Assembly (NCBI GenBank): GCA_026988445.1
Contig: JALSLF010000263.1
Span: 1-16,424 of the forward strand
From: Bacteroidales bacterium
GTDB lineage: Bacteria > Bacteroidota > Bacteroidia > Bacteroidales > NBLH01
Length of the DNA: 16,424 nt
Direction: 5' to 3'
Part shown: piece by piece, positions 1 through 8,847 of the stretch
How the letters are laid out: every line of letters begins with the position of its first letter
Position numbering within the stretch: the stretch's first letter is position 1
Notes under the pieces: generated by a model
What the model was told of the DNA's origin: nothing
What the model saw: the letters and a program-made list of their open reading frames with translations, nothing else
Databases searched by the model: none
Made by a program: the position numbers and the translations under genes

Positions 1-1
1 C

Positions 2-262
2 GTTCAGAAAAATTATTATTTAGATGTACATTTTGAAACAGAAAGCGAAAGTATTGATACATACCTAAATACAAACAAACGCAGGTATGATACTTTAAAC
101 ACCGGTGATGAATTGCAGATATATTTTTTAAAAAATAATCCGAAAACTATTCGATTAAAAACAAGCATAGAGAATTTTAGTACTACGCTTATCTTTAATT
201 TATCTATTGGTTTTTTATTATTGGGCTTGGCTTTGATTTTTTGGATAAAAAGAAAAACTTAA
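2..262 (+). CDS. C-terminal part of a small membrane protein (DUF3592-like)
   Basis: An open frame enters from the left edge and ends at a TAA at 260-262, giving 86 visible residues; the start lies outside the window. The first part looks like a small beta-rich soluble domain, with a GDELQIYF stretch at about visible residues 35-42 followed by NNPKTIRL. That pattern (G-D-x-[VL]-x-[IV]-x-[YF], then N-P) resembles DUF3592-type extracytoplasmic domains. It is followed by one hydrophobic segment at about residues 62-82 and a short basic tail (KRKT), so the protein probably ends in the cytoplasm after a final membrane helix. No catalytic residues are visible and the function is unknown. The gene converges on proC with 86 bases between the two stop codons. 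The reading frame is convincing; the family assignment rests on pattern resemblance only. Confidence 0.6.
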   Translation, partial: VQKNYYLDVHFETESESIDTYLNTNKRRYDTLNTGDELQIYFLKNNPKTIRLKTSIENFSTTLIFNLSIGFLLLGLALIFWIKRKT

Positions 263-348
263 AACAGGTCAAAATCAGAAACTGAAGTTGATGAGCATAA
301 ACCCGGAACAGCAGGTTAAGACGCTTCTTTTTAATAAAACGCTAATAA

Positions 349-1140
349 CTATTTATCAATTTTATTAAATGATGTTAAAATACCTTTAATTAATGAAGAG
401 CTAAAGCCATTGTGTTCCATTTCGTTTAAGCCGGAAATGGTATAGCCTTTCGGGGTGGTAACTTTATCTATTTCCTCTTCGGGATGTAAACCGTTTTTTA
501 TCAATAAGTCGGCTGCACCTTTCACAGTTTGATTCGCGATCCGGCTAGCTGTTTTGGCATCAAAACCAATTTCAATTCCACCTTGAACCATAGCGCGGAT
601 AAAACGCATAACAAAGGCAATTCCGCAAGCAGCCAGCACTGTTGCCGCATCCATCATTTCCTCGTTCATAAAAACCATATCGCCTAAACCGGAGAAAATA
701 CTTTTTATAAGCTCTTTTTGTCCGTTATTGGCATTAGGCACGGCAATACAGGTCATTGACTCATTAATGGCAATGGCAGTATTCGGCATGGCACGATATA
801 CAGGAATATCCGTTTTAATAATGCTTTTAATATGGGCAATGGATACTCCACTTACCATTGAAACAATCAAATGCCTGTTTTTTTTTATAAAAGGAGCTAT
901 TTCTGCCAGTATGTTATCGGTTTTATAAGGTTTTACCGTTAATAAAATCACCTCTGCTTTTTGTACCGCTGCTTTATTATCAGAACTTGTATTAATACCC
1001 AAATTCTTTAATTCATTCAAAAGCTCAACTTTACGTCTTGTTATGGTAATATTTTCCGGTTTAAAATGATTTTTTACTAAGCCTTTGGCTATGGCAGTAC
1101 CAAGATTACCTCCGCCGATAATGGCAATTTTTGTATTCAT
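349..1140 (-). CDS. proC: Pyrroline-5-carboxylate reductase (ProC)
   Basis: This enzyme catalyses the last step of proline synthesis, the NAD(P)H-dependent reduction of 1-pyrroline-5-carboxylate to proline in the cytosol. The 263-residue length is normal for the family. The N-terminus is a Rossmann fold with the dinucleotide-binding GGGNLG at residues 9-14. A conserved RAMPNT stretch lies at about 116-121. The C-terminal helical dimerisation domain carries the family signature at 227-245 (VTTPKGYTISGLNEMEHNG). The usual PGG of the signature is PKG here, which I recall as common in Bacteroidetes ProC. The chosen ATG directly precedes the first beta strand (TKIAIIGGG), so no longer start is needed. 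The gene lies 385 bases downstream of gltD on the same strand; given that gap it probably has its own promoter, although glutamate from GltBD is the pathway precursor. proA and proB are not in the window. Confidence 0.95.
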   Translation of the reverse strand: MNTKIAIIGGGNLGTAIAKGLVKNHFKPENITITRRKVELLNELKNLGINTSSDNKAAVQKAEVILLTVKPYKTDNILAEIAPFIKKNRHLIVSMVSGVSIAHIKSIIKTDIPVYRAMPNTAIAINESMTCIAVPNANNGQKELIKSIFSGLGDMVFMNEEMMDAATVLAACGIAFVMRFIRAMVQGGIEIGFDAKTASRIANQTVKGAADLLIKNGLHPEEEIDKVTTPKGYTISGLNEMEHNGFSSSLIKGILTSFNKIDK

Positions 1141-1525
1141 ATTATATATTGTTGTTTAAAACTTATCCGCCCACCGGTAGATTATTACTATCTGTTAATT
1201 GATTTTTATTATTATTTACAAAAGTTTCGCAAGTTCATATTTCTGCCACTGATCCGCCGGTAGTCGGACAAGTTGCACGAATTACTATGGTTTTGTTGAT
1301 ACTATAATTATTAGCATTGAAATTTTTCTCTTTTGCCAAAGGTCAAAAAGGAAATTTAAAATAAAATTGCATTATTTCATTCGTGCGTCTGTGGCTATAT
1401 TTACTATATACCAGTTTGCGAAAGTTAAGTTGTTTATTTTATAAAAACTTTCCGGTTTTTAATTTATTACTCTATTATACAAAAACGCGGACAGGTGCTA
1501 TGCACACGGTCAGGTTTTTTCGGAA
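1141..1525. other. Gene-free spacer between gltD and proC
   Basis: This 385-base stretch has no credible gene on either strand. A 61-codon plus-strand frame (1383-1568) runs into the antisense of gltD and has no protein-like character. The spacer holds a possible weak terminator next to gltD (1490-1511). Nearer proC it holds the 13-base word TATTACTATCTGT (1183-1195), which recurs upstream of leuA. It must also contain the proC promoter if proC is not co-transcribed with gltD, but I could not find a good match to the Bacteroidetes promoter consensus (TTTG, about 20 bases, TAnnTTTG). Confidence 0.6.
1490..1511 (-). terminator. Possible weak terminator after gltD
   Basis: A short imperfect inverted repeat lies 15 bases beyond the gltD stop: GTGC (1495-1498) and GCAC (1502-1505) around a 3-base loop, with an outer GAC/GTC pair separated by unpaired bases. 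On the gltD sense strand it is followed by CGCGTTTTTG; on the plus strand by AGGTTTTTT, so it could act in both directions. The stem is short, so this is a tentative call. Confidence 0.3.
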
Positions 1526-2944
1526 TCAAGCGTTTAAAAATTCATGTATTCCTTTTGCAGCATTTTGACCGGAAGCAATGGCACGTACCACTAAACTTGC
1601 ACCGCTTGCAGCATCTCCTGCCGAAAATACTTTCGGATTTGATGTTTGATGTTTTTCATTAACTTTTATATTCCCGCGTGCATCGTATTCCAACTTTAGT
1701 GCATCGGCAATACCTTCATGTACCGGTTGGGTAAAACCCATGGCAAGTAATACTAAATCCGCCTCAAATTTAAGAGGTTTTTCCGATATAATTTTCTTTT
1801 CCCAACGCGTACCGTTTTTTATCCATTCCAGCTCATTCAGCTCAATATGAGTAAGTTTTCCGTTTTTACCAAGAATGCGTTTTGTCTCTAAACTCCAATA
1901 CCGTTCACAACCTTCCTGATGCGAACTTGAAGTACGCAAAGTATTTGGCCAATAGGGCCAAGGATTATCGTCTGTGCGGTTTTCAGATGGTTTGGGTAAA
2001 ATTTCGATTTGCTTCACGCTTCTTGCTTTTTGACGTATAGCTGTACCCACACAATCGGAACCGGTATCTCCCCCGCCAATCACAATTACATTTTTTCCGT
2101 TTGCAGAAATTTGTTTCTCCGCAGGAATATCAATTCCGGCAATTTTACGATTTTGCTGTGTTAAAAATTCCATTGCAAAATAAACGCCTTCTAACTCTCT
2201 TCCCTTTACTTCCAAATCACGTGGTTTCATAGCTCCAATCGTCAAACAAACGGCATCGTATTCGTTTAAAAGTTCTTTTCCTGAAATATCTTTGCCCACA
2301 AAAGTATTTGTTTTGAAAATAATGCCTTCTTCTTCTAAAATCGCTAATCTCCGGTCTATAATTCCTTTGTTTAGTTTAAAATCAGGAATACCAAAGCGTA
2401 ATAAACCACCCGGTTTTTCATCTTTTTCAAAAACGGTAACACTGTGCCCTTTTTGATTTAAACGTGCAGCAACCGATAAACCGGAAGGTCCTGAACCAAT
2501 TACGGCAACTTTTTTTCCCGTACGCTTGGCAGGAACTTTTGCTTTTACCAAACCTGCAGAAAAAGCTTGTTCCATTACCGAAGCTTCGTTTTCGCGTATG
2601 GTAACCGCCTCTTCGTGAATTGCCAATACGCATGATTTCTCGCACAAAGCGGGACATACCCTACCTGTAAATTCAGGAAAATCGTTTGTGAGTTGTAAAA
2701 TTCTTGCTGCTTCTGCTATATTGCCACGATATAATTCATCTTGCCATTCGGGAATTTTACTGCCTACGGTACAAGCCCAATGACAAAATGGAATACCGCA
2801 ATCCATACAACGAGATGCTTGTAATTTACGGTCTTCGGCATTTAAAGTTTGTTCCACTTCGCCAAAATCAGTAATACGTTCTTTTACCGGTCTATATCCG
2901 GCTTCTTTTCTTTTTATTTCGATAAATCCTTTCGGGTTTCCCAT
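1526..2944 (-). CDS. gltD: Glutamate synthase small (beta) subunit (GltD)
   Basis: This subunit oxidises NAD(P)H on FAD and passes electrons through iron-sulfur clusters to the large subunit, which makes glutamate from glutamine and 2-oxoglutarate. The 472-residue length fits the family. The N-terminal ferredoxin-like part carries the cluster cysteines C46, C49, C54 and C58 (CMDCGIPFCHWAC) and then C97, C101 and C105. The FAD-binding motif is VIGSGPSG at about 148-155. A second nucleotide-binding motif VIGGGDTG at about 288-295 serves NAD(P)H. A C-terminal FAD-contacting stretch FSAGDAASG lies at about 440-448. The ATG leads directly into the family N-terminus (GNPKGF). No Shine-Dalgarno site is visible upstream. 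It follows gltB by 106 bases on the same strand, in a spacer that holds two hairpins. Isolated GltD-like proteins can serve other oxidoreductases, but adjacency to gltB settles the role. Confidence 0.96.
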   Translation of the reverse strand: MGNPKGFIEIKRKEAGYRPVKERITDFGEVEQTLNAEDRKLQASRCMDCGIPFCHWACTVGSKIPEWQDELYRGNIAEAARILQLTNDFPEFTGRVCPALCEKSCVLAIHEEAVTIRENEASVMEQAFSAGLVKAKVPAKRTGKKVAVIGSGPSGLSVAARLNQKGHSVTVFEKDEKPGGLLRFGIPDFKLNKGIIDRRLAILEEEGIIFKTNTFVGKDISGKELLNEYDAVCLTIGAMKPRDLEVKGRELEGVYFAMEFLTQQNRKIAGIDIPAEKQISANGKNVIVIGGGDTGSDCVGTAIRQKARSVKQIEILPKPSENRTDDNPWPYWPNTLRTSSSHQEGCERYWSLETKRILGKNGKLTHIELNELEWIKNGTRWEKKIISEKPLKFEADLVLLAMGFTQPVHEGIADALKLEYDARGNIKVNEKHQTSNPKVFSAGDAASGASLVVRAIASGQNAAKGIHEFLNA

Positions 2945-2993
2945 ATTATTAATTTTAATAGTTGATATTGGAAATTAATCAATTTTTACATAT

Positions 2994-3009
2994 CCAATCC
3001 GAAGATTGG
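2994..3009 (-). repeat. UUCG-loop hairpin in the gltB-gltD spacer
   Basis: CCAATC and GATTGG form a perfect 6-bp stem around a 4-base loop. In the gltBD transcript (minus strand) the loop reads UUCG closed by a C-G pair, the exceptionally stable tetraloop type. Outside a single bulged base the flanking TAT/ATA could add three more pairs. No U-run follows, so it is not a standard terminator. It may influence mRNA stability or processing between gltB and gltD, or be a copy of a dispersed palindromic repeat. Confidence 0.55.
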
Positions 3010-3027
3010 CATACAAGTTTTCAATTA

Positions 3028-3044
3028 TCAACTCAAAGAGTTGA
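3028..3044 (-). repeat. Second hairpin in the gltB-gltD spacer
   Basis: TCAACTC and GAGTTGA form a perfect 7-bp stem around a 3-base loop (AAA on the plus strand, UUU in the transcript). It lies six bases beyond the gltB stop codon and 18 bases from the UUCG hairpin. No U-run follows in the transcript, so transcription probably continues into gltD. It could protect the 3' end of the gltB message or be part of the same repeat unit as the neighbouring hairpin. Confidence 0.5.
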
Positions 3045-3050
3045 GCTACC

Positions 3051-6000
3051 TTAATATTCAATAATTTCCGTTTGTGCTTTTTTGATTTTTTCGGCAACTT
3101 CTTTCAGTTTTATTTCGTTCAGTACCTTTTTATATTCCAAAGGCAATACTTTAACAAATTTTGAAATATAATGTTCCCAATTAATCAAAACTTTTTCGGC
3201 TAATTTACTTTTTGTATAAAGATGATGTTTTGCAATCATTGCTTGCAATTCTTTAATATCGTCATAATCGGTAATTTTAGATAATTCTACCATATCTTGA
3301 TTACAATGGAAAGCAAAATCTTCGTTAATATCCAATACATAAGCAATTCCACCACTCATACCTGCAGCAAAGTTTCTACCTGTAGCACCGAGAACTACCA
3401 CTCTACCACCGGTCATATATTCGCAACCATGGTCTCCTACCCCTTCAACAACGGCTTTAGCGCCACTGTTCCGAACGGCAAAACGTTCACCGGCAATTCC
3501 GTTAACATACAAACTACCACCTGTGGCACCGTACAAAACCGTATTTCCGATAATTATATTTTTTTCTGCTTGTATGTCTGCCTTTTCGGGCGGAATAACT
3601 ACCATGCGACCACCTGCCATTCCTTTACCAAGATAGTCATTCGCATCACCTTCTAATTTAAAACTCATACCGGAAACCATAAAAGCACCAAAACTTTGTC
3701 CTGCCGAACCGTAAAAATATCCGTTAATGGTATTTTTAGGCAAGCCTTGTATTCCGTATTTTTTTGCAAGTTCGCCGGCAAGCATTGCGCCTATTGAGCG
3801 GTCGGTATTGCCTATTTCTTTGCTAAACCAAACTTTTTCTTTATTCTGAATGGCACGGTTTGATAAACGAATAAGCTCTTTATCCAAAACCTGCTCCAAT
3901 TTATGATTCTGTTCTTCCACATTAAATAAAGGATTGAACTTTGAAGCCTCAGGATAATTGATTAAAGAACTTAAATCTAATTTTTTAGCTTTAGGATGTT
4001 TCATGTTTGAATTAACTTCTAACCAATCACTTCTTCCTACTAATTCGTCAAACTTGCGAACACCGATTTCAGCCATATATTCGCGTACTTCTTCTGCCAG
4101 AAATTTAAAATAATTAATCAAATAATCGGCTTTTCCAAGGTAACGTTTGCGTAATGTTTTATTTTGCGTGGCAATTCCTGCCGGACAAGTATTCAAATGA
4201 CACTTACGCATCATCACGCAACCCAGTGTAATCAATGCACCGGTGGCAATTCCAAATTCTTCGGCACCCAACATGGCTGCAATAATGATGTCGCGTCCGG
4301 TTTTTATTTGTCCGTCGGTTTGTAATTTTATTCTTCCGCGCAAATTATTTAAGACCAATGTTTGATGTGCTTCGGCAAGACCAATTTCCATAGGCAAGCC
4401 CGTATGCTTAATTGAACTTGCAGGACTTGCTCCCGTACCTCCTTCGGTACCGCTAATGGTAATTAAATCGGCTTTTGCTTTAGCAACTCCGGCAGCAATA
4501 GTACCCACACCCGTTTCCGAAACCAATTTAACACTGATTTTTGCTTGCGGGTTGACTGATTTTAAATCAAAAATCAGTTGTGCCAAATCCTCGATAGAAT
4601 AAATATCGTGGTGCGGCGGTGGCGAGATTAAGGTAATTCCGGGCAGTGAATTACGAATTTTACCAACAATTTTATCCACTTTGTAACCGGGCAACTGACC
4701 ACCTTCGCCGGGTTTTGCCCCTTGTGCCACTTTAATTTGAATTTCATCGGCATTTACCAAATATTCCGCATCCACTCCAAAACGCCCTGATGCAACTTGC
4801 TTAATAGCACTGCGTTTATCGGCGGTATGTAAACGTTTTTTATCTTCACCACCTTCACCGGTATTGCTCCTGCCTCCTATCCTATTCATGGCTATTGCCA
4901 TTGCCTCATGTGCCTCTTTGCTTATTGAGCCGAAAGACATGGCGCCGGTAACAAAGCGTTTCATGATATTCTCTGCCGACTCAACTTCAGAAATATCAAT
5001 CGGATTTTTTTTGAAATTCAGCATTCCGCGAATAAAAGTCGGTTTTTGAGTATATTCATCTACAATTTTGCTAAACTCTTTATATTTATTGTAATCACCT
5101 GTTTTGGTAGCCCATTGCAATAAGGCAATACTTTCCGGATTCCAAGCATGGTATTCACCATCCTTACGGAAAGCATAAATACCTTCGTGCTTTAAACTTC
5201 CGTTGGTTCCCAGTTTTTCAAATGCTTTATTATGCATTATTTTATATTCTTCGGCAATTTCTTCAAGACCTATACCCCCAATACTTGATGCAGTTCCCGT
5301 AAAATATTTATCTACCAAATCTTGGCTTAAACCTATTGCTTCAAATATTTGGGCACCGTGATAACTACGCAAGGTTGAAATTCCCATTTTGGACATAATC
5401 TTTTTCAAACCTTTGCCTACGGCTTTAATATATTTTTCACGTGCTTGCGAATATGTTACGTCGCCTAATTCACCGCTTTTAGCTAATTTACGAATAACTG
5501 CAAAAGCCACATAAGGATTAATTACACTTGCCCCGTAACCGAATAACAAGGCATAATGATGTACTTCACGGACTTCTCCGGTTTCGACAATTAAACCTAC
5601 TTGTACGCGTTTTTTTACTTTTATCAGATGATGATGTACAGCTGCCACAGCCAATAAAGATGGAATATGAGCCATTCCTTTTGAAATTTCTTTATCGGAA
5701 AGAATAATGAAATTATTCTTTTCATCTACTGCTTTTTCTGCTTTTTTACATAAATCGTTTAAGGCTTTTTCTAATCCGCCCTGTCCTTTATCAATAGGAA
5801 AAACCATTTGTAAAGTAACATGACGGAAACTTTCGTGCTTTAAATCTTTAATTTTACCTAAATCGGTATTGGTAATTAAAGGCGATTTGAATTTTATCAA
5901 ATGGCAATGTTCGGGTGTTTCTTCCAACAAATTACGCTGCACCGAACCAATATAATTAGTTAATGCCATAACCATTCCTTCGCGAATTGGGTCTATGGGT

Positions 6001-7562
6001 GGATTGGTTACTTGCGCAAACATCTGACGGAAATAATTAAAGAGCAATTGCGGTCGTTTTGCCATAACAGCCATAGGCGCATCATTACCCATTGAGCTTA
6101 ACGGCTCGGCAGAGGTACTTGCCATTGATTTGATTATCAGATTTATATCTTCTTTAGTATAATCAAATTCTTTTAAATAATTAATGTACTTTTCGCCTAA
6201 ATCCGAAGAAACTCTTTGCTTAACCTTAATATCTTCCATATCCAAACGGTGTTCTTTCAACCAATTTGCATACGGATTACGGCGGGCTAATTCTGCTTTA
6301 ATCTCCTCATTAGGAATAATAATCCCTAATTTAGTATCTACCAAAAGGATTTTTCCGGGTCGCAAACGTCCTTTTTCTTTAATCTCCTCCCCTTTAAAGG
6401 ATTGAACACCGGTTTCGGAACCCATAACAATTAAATCGTTTTTCGTTACTAAGTAACGGGATGGACGTAAACCGCTTCTGTCAAGTGTACCGCCAATGTA
6501 TCTGCCATCGGTAAACATAATGGATGCCGGTCCATCCCAAGGCTCCATAAATGTTGAGTGATACTCATAAAATGCCTTTAAGCTTTTGGGTATCGGATTT
6601 TTTGCATTCCAAGATTCAGGAATTAACATACTTAATGCATGAGGAATTGAACGTCCTGTTTGAACCAAAAATTCCAAAGCATTGTCAAAAGAGGCAGAAT
6701 CGCTTTTATCGGGTTCGATAACGGGAAACAACTTTTGTAAATCATCTTCAAAAAGCTCAGATTTAAACAATGATTCGCGTGCATGCATCCATAAACGGTT
6801 TCCTTTAATGGTATTAAATTCACCGTTGTGTGCAATATAGCGAAAAGGTTGTGCCAAATCCCATGTAGGAAATGTATTTGTACTAAAACGAGAATGCACT
6901 AAAGCAATAGCTGTTTTAAAACGTTCATCTTTAAAATCAAGATAATATTTTTCCAATTGTTCCGGTGTAAACATCCCTTTGTATATAATCACTCTTGATG
7001 ATAAACTCGGGATATGAAACATGCTCTTTTGCTTCAGTTTTGAGTTTCTAAGATCATTTTCAATTCGCTTGCGAACAATATACAATTTACGTTCTAATTC
7101 ATCCTGTTCATAATTACCGGCAATAAATACTTGCTCAATATAGGGTTCGGTAGATAAAGCAATTTCTCCAAGTACATTTGCATTTACCGGCACTTGGCGA
7201 TAGGAAATAAAACGCAAGTTTTCTTCTTTAATAATTTTTCTTAAAGCATCTTTACACCATTCTGCTTCTTCTCCAATTTTAGGTAAAAACAATAAACCGG
7301 TACCGTAAATATTGTTTTCAGGTAAATCATAGCCAAAAGAATCAATTAATTCATAAGGAATTTGAAGCGTTATTCCGGCACCATCTCCGGTTTTATTATC
7401 GGCACTTTCGGCTCCTCTGTGTGCCATATTGAATAATACGCCCAAGCCTCTTTTTAAAATATCGTGCGATTTTTGTCCTTTTATATGTGCAACAAAACCA
7501 ATTCCGCAACTGTCGTGCTCATTTTGCGGGTTATACAATCCTGTTTTTTGTGGTAAATCCAT
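3051..7562 (-). CDS. gltB: Glutamate synthase large (alpha) subunit (GltB)
   Basis: This subunit hydrolyses glutamine at its N-terminal amidotransferase site, channels the ammonia through the protein, and reductively adds it to 2-oxoglutarate at an FMN site to give glutamate. The 1503 residues match the full-length bacterial form. Cys19 in EHDSCGIGF is the class II amidotransferase nucleophile, which implies removal of an 18-residue propeptide. The amidotransferase domain extends to about residue 430. A central domain follows (about 480-770), then the FMN-binding synthase barrel (about 850-1220, with NTGEGG starting at 900). The 3Fe-4S cluster ligands are C1115, C1121 and C1126 (CVMMRKCHLNTC). 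The C-terminal GXGXG beta-helix domain starts near 1240 (for example GATGGSLYVNG). The frame is uninterrupted. Its partner gltD lies 106 bases downstream. The start is fixed by the propeptide and nucleophile spacing; the upstream sequence is A/T-rich without a clear ribosome site. Confidence 0.97.
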   Translation of the reverse strand: MDLPQKTGLYNPQNEHDSCGIGFVAHIKGQKSHDILKRGLGVLFNMAHRGAESADNKTGDGAGITLQIPYELIDSFGYDLPENNIYGTGLLFLPKIGEEAEWCKDALRKIIKEENLRFISYRQVPVNANVLGEIALSTEPYIEQVFIAGNYEQDELERKLYIVRKRIENDLRNSKLKQKSMFHIPSLSSRVIIYKGMFTPEQLEKYYLDFKDERFKTAIALVHSRFSTNTFPTWDLAQPFRYIAHNGEFNTIKGNRLWMHARESLFKSELFEDDLQKLFPVIEPDKSDSASFDNALEFLVQTGRSIPHALSMLIPESWNAKNPIPKSLKAFYEYHSTFMEPWDGPASIMFTDGRYIGGTLDRSGLRPSRYLVTKNDLIVMGSETGVQSFKGEEIKEKGRLRPGKILLVDTKLGIIIPNEEIKAELARRNPYANWLKEHRLDMEDIKVKQRVSSDLGEKYINYLKEFDYTKEDINLIIKSMASTSAEPLSSMGNDAPMAVMAKRPQLLFNYFRQMFAQVTNPPIDPIREGMVMALTNYIGSVQRNLLEETPEHCHLIKFKSPLITNTDLGKIKDLKHESFRHVTLQMVFPIDKGQGGLEKALNDLCKKAEKAVDEKNNFIILSDKEISKGMAHIPSLLAVAAVHHHLIKVKKRVQVGLIVETGEVREVHHYALLFGYGASVINPYVAFAVIRKLAKSGELGDVTYSQAREKYIKAVGKGLKKIMSKMGISTLRSYHGAQIFEAIGLSQDLVDKYFTGTASSIGGIGLEEIAEEYKIMHNKAFEKLGTNGSLKHEGIYAFRKDGEYHAWNPESIALLQWATKTGDYNKYKEFSKIVDEYTQKPTFIRGMLNFKKNPIDISEVESAENIMKRFVTGAMSFGSISKEAHEAMAIAMNRIGGRSNTGEGGEDKKRLHTADKRSAIKQVASGRFGVDAEYLVNADEIQIKVAQGAKPGEGGQLPGYKVDKIVGKIRNSLPGITLISPPPHHDIYSIEDLAQLIFDLKSVNPQAKISVKLVSETGVGTIAAGVAKAKADLITISGTEGGTGASPASSIKHTGLPMEIGLAEAHQTLVLNNLRGRIKLQTDGQIKTGRDIIIAAMLGAEEFGIATGALITLGCVMMRKCHLNTCPAGIATQNKTLRKRYLGKADYLINYFKFLAEEVREYMAEIGVRKFDELVGRSDWLEVNSNMKHPKAKKLDLSSLINYPEASKFNPLFNVEEQNHKLEQVLDKELIRLSNRAIQNKEKVWFSKEIGNTDRSIGAMLAGELAKKYGIQGLPKNTINGYFYGSAGQSFGAFMVSGMSFKLEGDANDYLGKGMAGGRMVVIPPEKADIQAEKNIIIGNTVLYGATGGSLYVNGIAGERFAVRNSGAKAVVEGVGDHGCEYMTGGRVVVLGATGRNFAAGMSGGIAYVLDINEDFAFHCNQDMVELSKITDYDDIKELQAMIAKHHLYTKSKLAEKVLINWEHYISKFVKVLPLEYKKVLNEIKLKEVAEKIKKAQTEIIEY

Positions 7563-7709
7563 AAAAATATATGTTATGTTATAAAAATGTCAGATTACGT
7601 TTGAAATTTACTAAGCCTTACTTTATATTAGGACATGAGGATACAATTGCCTAATTAAAGTGTGCAGGAATCAAAAAGGCGGCAGAATAAATTATCAAAC
7701 TTTTTAAAA
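7563..7709 (-). promoter_or_regulatory. Presumed gltB promoter region
   Basis: The spacer between the leuB terminator hairpin and the gltB start should contain the gltBD promoter, because the preceding operon appears to end at 7710-7750. I found no exact Bacteroidetes-type promoter; the nearest is TAAATTTC on the minus strand at about 7604-7611, one base off TAnnTTTG, and it lacks a convincing upstream TTTG. No operator or riboswitch was recognised. The assignment rests on position. Confidence 0.3.
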
Positions 7710-7750
7710 CCCCAATCAGGGAAAGAATAAGTCTTTCATCCTGATTGAGG
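7710..7750 (-). terminator. Rho-independent terminator after leuB
   Basis: A strong stem-loop begins 17 bases beyond the leuB stop. In the transcript CCUCAAUCAGG (7750-7740) pairs with CCUGAUUGGGG (7720-7710), 11 pairs including one U-G wobble. Inside it, GAAAGA and UCUUUC can form a further 6-bp stem around a 5-base loop. The transcript then reads UUUUAAAAAGUUU, a short rather than ideal U-tract. This marks the probable end of the leu operon and separates it from gltBD. Confidence 0.75.
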
Positions 7751-7767
7751 AAAAACCAAACCTAAAA

Positions 7768-8835
7768 TTAATCAGAAGTAATAAACTCCTTTACCCAATC
7801 GCCCACTTCGGTGGTTGATTTAGGATTTTCTTTTGAAATATCTTCGGTAACAATGCCACTATGTAAAGCTTTATCAACCGCTTTACGAATTAATTTTGCA
7901 GCATCGTTTTGTTTTAAATGTTCAAGCATCATGGCAACGGATAAAATAGTTGCAAACGGATTGGCAATATTTTTTCCGGCTGCTTGCGGATAAGAACCGT
8001 GAATTGGTTCAAATAATGCCAAGCCACTACCCACGGATGCAGATGGCAATAAACCCATTGAGCCGGGAATTACCGAAGCTTCATCGGTAATAATATCGCC
8101 AAACATGTTTTCGGTTAAAATAACATCAAATTGTGAGGGCCATTGAATTAACTGCATAGCTGCATTATCAACAAACATTTTGTCTAATTCTATTTCAGAA
8201 TATTGCGGCTCTTGTGCAATTTTATCTACTGTATAACGCCAAAGGCGCGATGTTTCCAATACATTGGCTTTATCTACCAAACAAACTTTTTTTCGTCTGT
8301 TAAGCGCTGTATCAAAAGCCAAGCGAGTAATACGGTCAATTTCTTCTACTGAATAATCCGAAGTATCATAGGCAGTTTTACCATCTTCACTTTTTCCTTT
8401 TTTACCAAAATAAATACCGCCGGTAAGCTCTCTAAATACGACAAAATCAACTCCTTTTATTCTATCGGTTTTAATGGGTGATTTATCATATAAAATTTCA
8501 TAAGTAGTAACCGGACGAATATTTGCAAACAAACCCAATGATTTACGCAATTTTAGCAGTCCCTGTTCAGGACGAACTTTAGCCGTAGGGTCGTTATCGT
8601 ATTTGGGGTGACCAACTGCTCCCAATAATACGGCATCTGAGTTTTTACATTTTTCAATAGAATCATCCGGTAAAGGATTGCCTGTTTGGTCAATAGCAGT
8701 AGCTCCAATTAATGCTTCGGAAATATCTACCGAAAAATTAAATTTATCAGCTACGGCATGTAAAATTTTCAGTCCTTGTTCCATAACTTCCGGACCAATA
8801 CCATCACCGCGCAAAACTGTAATTTTGTAATTCAT
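7768..8835 (-). CDS. leuB: 3-isopropylmalate dehydrogenase (LeuB)
   Basis: LeuB oxidatively decarboxylates 3-isopropylmalate to 4-methyl-2-oxopentanoate, using NAD and a divalent metal. Homologues also act on erythro-3-methylmalate, giving 2-oxobutyrate, which matters here because of the neighbouring citramalate synthase candidate. The 355 residues are typical. Substrate-binding arginines are R97, R107 and R135, the last in FRELTGGIYFG. The catalytic pair is Y142 and K189. Metal ligands are D223, D247 and D251, the latter two in ENMFGDIITDEAS. The NAD-binding loop GSYPQAAGKNIANP lies at about 280-293. LLKLRK at 93-98 is the isopropylmalate-type specificity helix, which argues against isocitrate dehydrogenase. 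The ATG is 12 bases after the cimA stop and is preceded by AGGA at 7-base spacing, one of the few clear ribosome sites in the window. It is the last gene of the operon. Confidence 0.95.
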   Translation of the reverse strand: MNYKITVLRGDGIGPEVMEQGLKILHAVADKFNFSVDISEALIGATAIDQTGNPLPDDSIEKCKNSDAVLLGAVGHPKYDNDPTAKVRPEQGLLKLRKSLGLFANIRPVTTYEILYDKSPIKTDRIKGVDFVVFRELTGGIYFGKKGKSEDGKTAYDTSDYSVEEIDRITRLAFDTALNRRKKVCLVDKANVLETSRLWRYTVDKIAQEPQYSEIELDKMFVDNAAMQLIQWPSQFDVILTENMFGDIITDEASVIPGSMGLLPSASVGSGLALFEPIHGSYPQAAGKNIANPFATILSVAMMLEHLKQNDAAKLIRKAVDKALHSGIVTEDISKENPKSTTEVGDWVKEFITSD

Positions 8836-8847
8836 ATATTTTTCCTT

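Noticed and set aside
17..32. Sequence TATTTAGATGTACATT at the left edge resembles the right arm of the palindrome (15 of 16 bases)
   Set aside because: It lies inside an open reading frame, covers only part of one arm, lacks the CCTTCGG end, and is AT-rich; coincidence is the simpler explanation.
1381..1405. GCCACAGACGCACGAATG on the minus strand as a copy of a dispersed Bacteroidetes-type repeat
   Set aside because: It only loosely resembles repeats I recall (GCCACGAAT-type words); no second copy or inverted partner is present in the window.
1383..1568. Plus-strand 61-codon open frame in the gltD-proC spacer
   Set aside because: It runs antisense into gltD, has no visible ribosome site and shows no family resemblance.
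3297..3656. Plus-strand 119-codon open frame inside gltB
   Set aside because: It is the antisense shadow of the conserved GXGXG domain of gltB and is rich in Thr/Ser/Ile as expected of such a shadow.
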